Notes under the pieces: generated by a model
Told to the model about the DNA's origin: nothing
Database searches by the model: none
Seen by the model: only the letters and a program-made list of their open reading frames with translations
Made by a program: the position numbers and the translations under genes
In this document: positions 1 through 5,131 of the stretch, in pieces
Layout of the letters: every line of letters starts with the position of its first letter
How positions within the stretch are numbered: the first letter of the stretch is position 1
DNA from: Planctomycetales bacterium
GTDB lineage: Bacteria > Planctomycetota > Planctomycetia > Pirellulales > Thermoguttaceae
Length of the DNA stretch: 5,131 nt
Reading direction: 5' to 3'
NCBI GenBank assembly: GCA_007122045.1
Contig: SKJM01000278.1
Span: 1 to 5,131 of the forward strand

Positions 1-239
1 AGGCGTTCACGGCGATCACCAAGGAGCTTTCGACTACCGGCATGGCGCTGGTGCTGACCGAGCCCCGCGCGTTGGACGAGGTGATCGTCGGCGTGCGGTG
101 GGAGGGCGACATGACCTACCTGCGCGCCAAGGCCAGGCACCTCAACCCCATAGGCGGCGGCTTCTACCAGCTCGGTCTCCATGTCACGTCGGTCGTCCAC
201 CCCAGCGACTACCCACAGCTCGACACGGTGGATGTCTGA
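1..239 (+). CDS. PilZ-like domain protein, C-terminal part (5' end outside window)
   Basis: The reading frame is open from base 3 to the TGA at 237-239, giving about 78 residues; the Met at base 42 is internal to the domain, so the gene starts upstream of the window. The visible part resembles the second half of a PilZ beta-barrel. ELSTTGMAL matches the D/NxSxxG motif with Glu in the first position; then come alternating strands (EVIVGVRW, MTYLRAKARHL) and the closing GGGFYQLGLHV strand. PilZ domains usually bind cyclic di-GMP through an upstream RxxxR plus the D/NxSxxG loop. The RxxxR part would lie outside the window, so ligand binding cannot be judged. Planctomycetes carry many short or stand-alone PilZ-like proteins of unknown role. 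The end after the domain is short (about 15 residues). The family call rests on motif pattern alone and is moderately sure. Confidence 0.65.
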   Translation, partial: AFTAITKELSTTGMALVLTEPRALDEVIVGVRWEGDMTYLRAKARHLNPIGGGFYQLGLHVTSVVHPSDYPQLDTVDV

Positions 240-310
240 CCGGGGTGGCGATGCAAGTCAATGCCTGGCCGTGCGGAAACGCCCGCCGCCTACCAGGCCC
301 CCCTGCCCGC

Positions 311-325
311 CCAGCCACCGGCTGG
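311..325 (+). terminator. Small GC-rich hairpin after the PilZ-like gene, possible weak terminator
   Basis: CCAGCC (311-316) and GGCTGG (320-325) form a perfect 6-bp stem with a 3-base ACC loop, followed by TTAAACTT. It lies 72 bases after the stop at 237-239 and 76 bases before the sigma factor ATG. There is no proper T-run, so it may be a weak terminator, an operator-like palindrome, or chance in GC-rich DNA. A second, looser pair, GCCTGG (263-268) and CCAGGC (293-298), lies just upstream. Nothing else convincing was seen between bases 240 and 400. Confidence 0.25.
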
Positions 326-400
326 TTAAACTTGGGACGGATTTGCTTTCGAAGGCACCGCCTCGATAACCGCGTGCTTCCACCCTTGGCGCCCCCGTCC

Positions 401-1024
401 ATGGACCGCGAACCGTCCACGACCGACGTTTCGGAACTGCTGCGCCGGGCCCGGCAGGGCGATACGGCGTGCCGCGATGCCCTCTTCGGGCTATGCCGGA
501 GCTACCTGGGGTTTGTTGCCCGGGCGCAGGTCGAAACGTGGATGCGGCGAAAGGTCGACGCCTCCGACCTGGTCCAGCAGGCCCTTCTGGAGGCCCACCG
601 GGGCTTCGGCCAGTTTCAGGGCGAGACCGAGAAGGAATGGCTTGCGTGGTTGCGGGCCATTGTGCGGCACAACGCGGCCGACTTCGTGCGCCGTTACCGC
701 GGCACGCTGAAGCGCAAGGCCCAGCGCGAGGTGCCGCTCCGCAACCCCGCCGACACCCATCCGGTCGGTGCGCCCGAGCCGGCCGCCCGCGACGCGACGC
801 CCAGCCAGGAGGTGGCCCGGCTCGAGGACGAGTTACGCGTCTCACTGGCGCTGGAGCGGCTGGCGCCCGACCACCAGGAGGTGATCGTACTGCGGAACCT
901 CGAGCGGCTGCCGTTTGCCGAGGTAGCCGAGCGGATGGGCCGCTCGCGCCCGGCCGTGCAGATGCTCTGGATGCGCGCCGTCAAGAAACTCCAAGAGGCG
1001 CTGGGGGAAGAGCCCAAAGCGTAG
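401..1024 (+). CDS. ECF-type RNA polymerase sigma-70 factor, planctomycete type
   Basis: This 207-residue protein would direct core RNA polymerase to a specific promoter set. Region 2 spans about residues 25-100. It includes VDASDLVQQALLEAHRGFGQF (52-72), the region 2.2 polymerase-binding helix in the form typical of planctomycete ECF factors, and EWLAWLRAIVRHNAADFVRRY (79-99), which covers the promoter-melting and -10 recognition helices. A charged, Pro/Ala-rich linker (about 103-140) leads to region 4 (about 145-202). There LERLAPDHQEVIVLR is followed by a helix-turn-helix (FAEVAERMGRSRPAVQMLWMRAVKKL), which should read the -35 element. The ATG at 401 is chosen because the family motifs begin just after it. 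The frame stays open back to base 98, but that upstream part is low-complexity and overlaps the PilZ-like gene. GTG at 374 is an in-frame alternative. No clear Shine-Dalgarno sequence precedes 401, which is common in planctomycetes. No anti-sigma factor or Ser/Thr kinase gene, often found beside this group, is visible next to it. The next gene downstream is convergent. Confidence 0.9.
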   Translation: MDREPSTTDVSELLRRARQGDTACRDALFGLCRSYLGFVARAQVETWMRRKVDASDLVQQALLEAHRGFGQFQGETEKEWLAWLRAIVRHNAADFVRRYRGTLKRKAQREVPLRNPADTHPVGAPEPAARDATPSQEVARLEDELRVSLALERLAPDHQEVIVLRNLERLPFAEVAERMGRSRPAVQMLWMRAVKKLQEALGEEPKA

Positions 1025-1046
1025 CCGACGTCAGAACCGCGCGCCC

Positions 1047-1339
1047 TTACGGCCGCTCGACCACCCACCGTTCGAGGTTGCGGGTCTGGGGGTCGAACGC
1101 CGCGCCCAGCAGCAGCAGCTCGCGGCCGTCGGCGGTGTACTTCTCATGGTAGCGGCGCTCGTGAATCTGTGCCAGGGCGTCTTCCGCCGTGCCCTGTCGT
1201 AGGGAATATCGGCAAAGAACACCCGCAGGTGCCGGAACAGCCCGTCCAGGTCGCCTTCGTTCAACGCCCGGCGCAGGTCGGCCACGTGGCTGGCCGCCAG
1301 TTCCTTCCGGGTGGCGGTGCCGTCGTCGACCAGACACCC
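1047..1339 (-). pseudogene. Remnant of AAA-ATPase-like / PD-(D/E)XK nuclease (PDDEXK_9, DUF1703-type) protein, frame-broken
   Basis: Two minus-strand frames together give the two ends of one known domain. The first (from 1339 to about 1196) reads LRRALNEGDLDGLFRHLRVF then FADIPYD, the usual start of the PDDEXK_9 domain that follows the ATPase part in these proteins. The second (about 1196 to the TAA at 1047-1049) reads GTAEDALAQIHERRYHEKY, then LLLLGAAFD and TRNLERWVVERP, the usual C-terminus. The frames meet at about 1190-1198. Missing between them is the central segment of the family, roughly 60 residues, which carries the GRxD and EFK catalytic motifs. Closing the frame would therefore not restore a nuclease. 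The large N-terminal ATPase domain is also absent, because the fragment starts directly after the neighbouring gene's stop codon. It is presumably inactive. A programmed frameshift is unlikely, since the core is gone in both frames. Family recognition is by eye but the motif match is strong. Confidence 0.8.
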
Positions 1340-4300
1340 TCAGTCTACCGGCCCGGGGCGGACGATGGTAGGGGCGGTCTTCACTCGCGGGCGGACCGAC
1401 AGCCAGTCGACGCCCTGGAACTCGGGATCATCGATCTCGCGCACCTCCTCCGCGCCGCGATACGGGGCCATCGTGTCGACCCAAGCGATCCATTTGCGCA
1501 GGCTCAGCGAATCGACTTGCACGCCGTGGTGCTCGCCGCTGGAGGCCCGCTCAATCAGCCGGCTGCGGTACGAAAGGGCGGTCATCGGCGGCGGCGTCTG
1601 ATAGGCTGCCGGGTCGAGTTGATCGTACCCTTCGACGTGGAGCATGTCGGCAATGCCGAACCCGGGCGGCGGGTTCTCCGGCTTCTCGTAAGGCCGTCCC
1701 CAGGCGGGCCGGCCCGTCAGTAGCATATACGGCTCCGAGAAAATGAGGAACCCGGGCCGGTCGGTGAAGTCGACCACCTCGCGGGCCTCGCCATCGCCCT
1801 GGTGGCACTCGCCGCAGTACCGGTCGAGCACCGGCTGTACGAAGCGGGGGAAGCTCACCGAGGCGTCGCCCCAGGGCGGCGGATCGATTGGCCGCGGCTC
1901 CTTCAACAGCGCCAGCGCCGGTTGCGACTCCAGCGCCGGCGTGCGGCTGTGCGACTCGTGGCAGCCGAGGCAGCCGCGCCGCTCGCCCGGCATCACGCCC
2001 GTGAAACTCCGCATCGTTTGCAGCGCCCGGTACTCCTCGTCGAGAAGCTGGAAGTGCAGCGGCTCGCCCGGCGGGGCGTAGAACGACACCGAGCCGTCCT
2101 CCTCGATGGGCACGGTGCCGAAGATGCGCTTCACCCCGTCCGACTGCACGGCCGAAACGACCGGCCCGGTCGAGATGTACGGCCGCCGATACCAGTAGGT
2201 ATACGTCTTGTGCTCGATGTTCAACACGCGCAGGAACCGGGCCTTGCCCCGCAGCTCCGGCGGCGCGCCGTAGTACACGTTCCCGCTGTAAATGGCGCCC
2301 GGCGAGGGGTTGTCGCGCTCTTCCCGCGTGGGCCAGGCCACGCGGTCGGCGATGACCGGCGGGCGGGGACGCGGCCGCAGCGGGATGGCGTAGAAGATAT
2401 GGTGCGCCCCCTCGTAAATCAGCTCCCGGTTGCCATCGGTATCCATCAGGTACAGCACAAACTTTCCGCCCCGGTTGGCCGAGACCAGGAAGTCCTGCTC
2501 GCTGAGCGGGTACGGCGAGTAATAGGCCGAGTACGCGCCGGCGGGCCGGTACCGGGGCGACTCGATCGGATCGACCGGCCCGTCGCCCGACTCCGGGTAC
2601 GCCAACTCGGCCGTGACCTTGGTGATACCATCGGGGAAGTTGAACCCCTGGTCGGGATCGATGATGCCCACCGTGCCGGCGAACCAATTGTGGTGCGCGC
2701 TGCCGGTGAACATCACCCGCCGGCTGCCGGGTATCGCCCGCGCGTCTTTCATCAGGTCGGGCCAGACGGTCTGGTTGCCCCAGAAGGTTTGCACCTGGGT
2801 GCCGTCGGGGTTCACCGTCCACAGCCCCTGGGCGCGCCACAGCGGCTTGTCGGTGTATTCCCACCGGGTGTAAATCACCCGCCCGTCGTTCATCACCGAG
2901 GGCAGGTAGTCGGGCTCGTTGTTGCGCGAGACGAGGTAGATGTTCCTGCCGTCGGCGTCGGCCCGGGCCAGCACGAAGGCGTTCGTCGGCGGCATGCAGC
3001 GCACGTACGTATGCCCGCGGGTGGTGGAGAACATAATGTGCCCGTCGGGCAGGTAGATGGGGTCGAAGTCGTCGTAGGGGCCGTCGGTAAGCTGCCTCAA
3101 GCCGCTGCCGTCGATGCCGATCTCGTACAGGTGAAACGACTTCTCGTTGTGCGGCATGAAGCAGAAGAGCACCTTCGCGGCGTCGAACGACAGGTCGGGC
3201 CGCCAGAAATTGCCGTGCAGCGGGGCCTGAGGCGCCAATTGCCGCAGCGTGCCGCCGGGCCCGAGCCCTTCGAGCACGAGCAGCCGCCCGCCGGGCACCG
3301 ACTGGTAGCCCAGCCGATGCCGCGTTTCGTGGTTCCACTCGCGGCCCTGGGGGAAGGGCCGGTCGACGAACAGCACGCGGTCGAAATCGATCACTGGGTT
3401 GCGGAACATGACGGCCCGCTTGACGTCGCGCACTTGGAAGTACAACTCGCGGTCGCCCTCGGTCAGGTTCGCAGCCTTCCGCTGAAGCTCGTCCAGTTTC
3501 GCCAGACCGTCAGCGAAGTCGACCCGGCCCGGGTGGCGCGATTCGATCCGCGCGGCCAGCTCGCGCGTGCGGACGATCTCGTCGCGGATGCGTTCCGGCG
3601 TGGGGCTCCCGGTTGAGAGGGGGATGTTCAGGTGCCATGTCCGGCCACCCTGCACGCGCATCGGCGACGTGTCCTGCCCCGCCTGGTGCAGCCAGTCGAG
3701 TTCCAGCGCCGCCCGAGCTTCCTCCTCGTCGAGGTCGCGGGTTTCCGGCGTGCGGGGCGAAACGTACGGGGCCACCGGCTCGTGGATGCGTGGGCGGAAG
3801 TCGATCCGGTCGCCCGCATCGAGCATCACGCGCACCCAGTCGGGCGAGTACACCGCCGCCTCGCCTTCCGACTCCAGCGCGTCCAGGCGCGCGGCGATGG
3901 CGCCGTATTCTTTCCACTTTTCGAGCTGCTCCGGCGTTTGCCGGGCCCACTGGTTCTCGGTGAGCGGCTTGTACTCCAGGAGCAACTCCACGAGCCGGCG
4001 GGCCGCCGGAAGCTGAAGTTCATTGCCCGGGGCGGATAGATGATCGGCCGGCGGCCGCTCGGTGTACTCGGTGAAGCGGGCCAGCGGCTCGGCGAAGTCG
4101 GCCGCCAGCCGCGCTTGCAGCACCTGGAGCAGCTTTGCGCCGGGCACGACCCGGTGCTCGGCCAGGTTCCGCCGCACGGCGGCCAGGGTCTCGGCGAAAT
4201 CGTCGCTCCGCTCGAACACCTTCGCCAGGTGCTCGGCCACGTGCTTGTCGGCCATGGTGATGGCCTCGACGCCGTTGAGGTAGAGCCGGGCTACCTCGTC

Positions 4301-5011
4301 GGCCGTCAGCGCCTCGGAATAGATGCGCAAATCGTCCATCACGCCCTGGAGGCACTCGTTGCCGTTGGTCGAGGCGATACATCCGGGCGCGGCGCCTCCC
4401 GCCCGGATCCTACCCGGCCGGTGCAGTGCACCGATCTCGCTGCCGTTCAGATACACGCGCATCGTCTGTCCGTCGAACGTGGCCGCGCAATGGTGCCAAC
4501 CGGTGCCGACCACCGCCTTGGGGTCGATCGGCGCGCGCAGTTCGACGTAGCCGTCGATGTTCAACCCGAGCGTCAGATGCCGCATGTGCTCCTGGAACGA
4601 GAACAGCACGCGGTCGCCCCCGTCTTCCTTGCGGAAGATTTCGTCGTACCGGTCGAACCGGTCGACCTGCACCCAGGCCGAAAAGCTGATCCGCTCGATT
4701 TCCGACAGATCGGGCTTGCCGTCGCCCTCGACGGCCAGCATGTGCCTGCCCGAAAACCGCATGGCCCGGCCGAACACGCCGGCGGTCCGGCTCCGTTGGC
4801 CGGCAAACCCCTCCCGCGGTCGGGCGTGGTACGCGTTCCCGCTGTGGTCGAGCACCGCACTCTGTTCGCCGTCGTCGAAGGTCCAGTAGGCCACGAGCGG
4901 CTTGTCAATGGCGATCGGTTGGATCGGCTCGAAGGCGAACAGGCACGCCGCCCCACCCAACACGGCGGCGAAAGAAACGAACACTGGGTGCAAACGCTTC
5001 CAGATGAACAT
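1340..5011 (-). CDS. HzsA-related exported protein: LamG domain, beta-propeller, dihaem cytochrome c
   Basis: This 1223-residue protein is related to hydrazine synthase alpha subunits; its own reaction is unknown. It starts with a signal peptide (1-27: basic WKR, hydrophobic VFVSFAAVLGG, likely cut near FA/FE), as needed for haem attachment outside the cytoplasmic membrane. A LamG-like jellyroll follows (about 36-248: VAYWTFDD, LDHSGN, FSAWVQVD, GWHHCAATFDG, VYLNG, MDDLRIYSEALTADEVARLY). Next is a long, charged, mostly helical region (250-530). About 540-880 forms a TolB/WD40-like propeller (RPDLSFDAAKVLF, YEIGIDGSGLRQLTDGPYDD, DPIYLPDGHIMFSTTR). About 900-1010 resembles the hydrazine synthase alpha middle domain. 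Haem sites are CLGCH (1014-1018; bases 1958-1972) and CGECH (1066-1070; bases 1802-1816, after FVQPVLDRY). The C-terminus has GEHHGVQVD (1159-1167), whose His could be an axial ligand, and WIAWVDTMAPYRG. The ATG at 5011 is supported by the signal peptide and a good ribosome binding site. Hydrazine synthase alpha is about 400 residues shorter, lacking the LamG and helical parts. No beta/gamma subunit or anammox genes are in view, so hydrazine synthesis should not be assumed. Paralogues with this general layout are common in non-anammox planctomycetes. Confidence 0.88.
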   Translation of the reverse strand: MFIWKRLHPVFVSFAAVLGGAACLFAFEPIQPIAIDKPLVAYWTFDDGEQSAVLDHSGNAYHARPREGFAGQRSRTAGVFGRAMRFSGRHMLAVEGDGKPDLSEIERISFSAWVQVDRFDRYDEIFRKEDGGDRVLFSFQEHMRHLTLGLNIDGYVELRAPIDPKAVVGTGWHHCAATFDGQTMRVYLNGSEIGALHRPGRIRAGGAAPGCIASTNGNECLQGVMDDLRIYSEALTADEVARLYLNGVEAITMADKHVAEHLAKVFERSDDFAETLAAVRRNLAEHRVVPGAKLLQVLQARLAADFAEPLARFTEYTERPPADHLSAPGNELQLPAARRLVELLLEYKPLTENQWARQTPEQLEKWKEYGAIAARLDALESEGEAAVYSPDWVRVMLDAGDRIDFRPRIHEPVAPYVSPRTPETRDLDEEEARAALELDWLHQAGQDTSPMRVQGGRTWHLNIPLSTGSPTPERIRDEIVRTRELAARIESRHPGRVDFADGLAKLDELQRKAANLTEGDRELYFQVRDVKRAVMFRNPVIDFDRVLFVDRPFPQGREWNHETRHRLGYQSVPGGRLLVLEGLGPGGTLRQLAPQAPLHGNFWRPDLSFDAAKVLFCFMPHNEKSFHLYEIGIDGSGLRQLTDGPYDDFDPIYLPDGHIMFSTTRGHTYVRCMPPTNAFVLARADADGRNIYLVSRNNEPDYLPSVMNDGRVIYTRWEYTDKPLWRAQGLWTVNPDGTQVQTFWGNQTVWPDLMKDARAIPGSRRVMFTGSAHHNWFAGTVGIIDPDQGFNFPDGITKVTAELAYPESGDGPVDPIESPRYRPAGAYSAYYSPYPLSEQDFLVSANRGGKFVLYLMDTDGNRELIYEGAHHIFYAIPLRPRPRPPVIADRVAWPTREERDNPSPGAIYSGNVYYGAPPELRGKARFLRVLNIEHKTYTYWYRRPYISTGPVVSAVQSDGVKRIFGTVPIEEDGSVSFYAPPGEPLHFQLLDEEYRALQTMRSFTGVMPGERRGCLGCHESHSRTPALESQPALALLKEPRPIDPPPWGDASVSFPRFVQPVLDRYCGECHQGDGEAREVVDFTDRPGFLIFSEPYMLLTGRPAWGRPYEKPENPPPGFGIADMLHVEGYDQLDPAAYQTPPPMTALSYRSRLIERASSGEHHGVQVDSLSLRKWIAWVDTMAPYRGAEEVREIDDPEFQGVDWLSVRPRVKTAPTIVRPGPVD

Positions 5012-5019
5012 GGGGAGGG

Positions 5020-5027
5020 CTCCTTCC
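5020..5027 (-). promoter_or_regulatory. Shine-Dalgarno site of the HzsA-related gene
   Basis: Read on the minus strand the sequence is GGAAGGAG, then 8 bases (CCCTCCCC), then the ATG at 5011-5009. Both match to the 16S rRNA tail and spacing are near ideal. This settles the start codon and is stronger than at most planctomycete genes, including the sigma factor in this window. No convincing -35/-10 promoter was seen further upstream. Confidence 0.75.
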
Positions 5028-5050
5028 GGCGGTTGAGTAGTTGGACAGCG

Positions 5051-5131
5051 CCACTTAGCCCGGACGGCACAACATGCAGTATCGCTGGCATTGCTCTCAC
5101 CACTGGATATTGCGTTGTTTCCGCTAAGTGG
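5051..5131. repeat. 81-base imperfect inverted repeat upstream of the HzsA-related gene, cut by the window edge
   Basis: CCACTTAGC (5051-5059) is perfectly mirrored by GCTAAGTGG (5123-5131). Inside this, ACAAC-AT-GCAGTATC (5069-5083) pairs with GATATTGC-GTTGT (5106-5118): 4 bp, one G-T wobble, 3 bp, a 2-base bulge, then 5 bp. The two stems are separated by an asymmetric internal loop of 9 and 4 bases; the apical loop is 22 bases (5084-5105). The right arm ends on the last base of the window, so the repeat may continue. It sits 23 bases upstream of the Shine-Dalgarno site of the minus-strand gene. It could be a structured 5' leader, a short palindromic repeat or MITE-like element, or the end of a mobile element. 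The bases alone cannot tell these apart. Confidence 0.55.

Noticed and set aside
343..370. TTGCTT (343-348) and GATAAC (365-370) with 16-base spacing as a promoter for the sigma gene
   Set aside because: Only 3 of 6 matches at -35 and 4 of 6 at -10; too weak to report as a promoter.
98..400. Possible N-terminal extension of the sigma factor, giving 308 residues
   Set aside because: The extra part is Pro/Arg/His-rich, overlaps the PilZ-like gene, and has no family counterpart; the sigma domain fits a start at 401.
1107..1119. Short CAG triplet run
   Set aside because: It is the antisense of four Leu codons in the conserved LLLLG motif of the remnant, not a microsatellite.
1169..1723. 184-codon plus-strand open frame across the 3' end of the large gene and the remnant
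   Set aside because: It spans two unrelated minus-strand coding segments and has no domain or ribosome binding site; antisense shadow.
1551..3338. 595-codon minus-strand open frame in another phase of the large gene
   Set aside because: Ala/Arg-rich translation of an alternative phase with no recognisable motif; a shadow of the real frame.
1802..3616. 604-codon plus-strand open frame antisense to the large gene
   Set aside because: It mirrors the codon structure of the minus-strand gene in high-GC DNA. The product is rich in Arg, Val, Gly and His without any domain, while the minus strand has clear LamG, propeller and haem motifs.
4932..4946. Possible lipobox at residues 22-23 of the large protein (GGAAC)
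   Set aside because: The -3 position relative to Cys23 is Gly, not Leu/Val/Ile, so a standard signal peptidase I type signal is the better reading.
5032..5046. GTTGAGT and GTTGGAC, both matching the integron attC core GTTRRRY
   Set aside because: No matching inverse core at a suitable distance and no L-box structure around them; the motif is degenerate and expected by chance.

Overview
The window looks like chromosomal DNA from a high-GC planctomycete, probably a Pirellulales-like, non-anammox lineage. This rests on three things: an ECF sigma factor with the planctomycete-type region 2, a very large secreted protein combining LamG, beta-propeller and dihaem cytochrome c domains of the HzsA-related family, and a fragment of the AAA-ATPase/PD-(D/E)XK family. 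The lineage call is inferred from protein style, not from a marker gene.

Layout. Bases 1-239 (+) hold the C-terminal end of a PilZ-like domain protein whose start lies outside the window. A 161-base gap follows, with a small GC-rich hairpin (311-325). Bases 401-1024 (+) encode a 207-residue ECF sigma factor. Convergent to it, on the minus strand, is a broken fragment (1339-1047) of an AAA-ATPase-like/PDDEXK_9 protein. It has lost its ATPase part and its nuclease core and is split over two frames. It directly abuts the stop codon of the main gene, 5011-1340 (-), which takes up 72% of the window. That gene encodes a 1223-residue exported protein: signal peptide, LamG-like jellyroll, long mostly helical region, TolB/WD40-like propeller, hydrazine-synthase-alpha-type middle domain and two CxxCH haem sites. 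Upstream of it are a strong Shine-Dalgarno sequence and an 81-base imperfect inverted repeat (5051-5131) that ends exactly at the window edge.

How the parts relate. The two plus-strand genes may be co-oriented neighbours, but nothing shows that they form one unit. The sigma factor and the cytochrome gene converge, with the pseudogene fragment wedged between their 3' ends, so no operon links them. No hydrazine synthase beta/gamma genes or other anammox genes are visible, so the cytochrome should be read as a family relative of HzsA and not as hydrazine synthase. The most unusual items are the domain architecture of the cytochrome protein, the palindromic element in front of it, and the internal deletion in the nuclease remnant.
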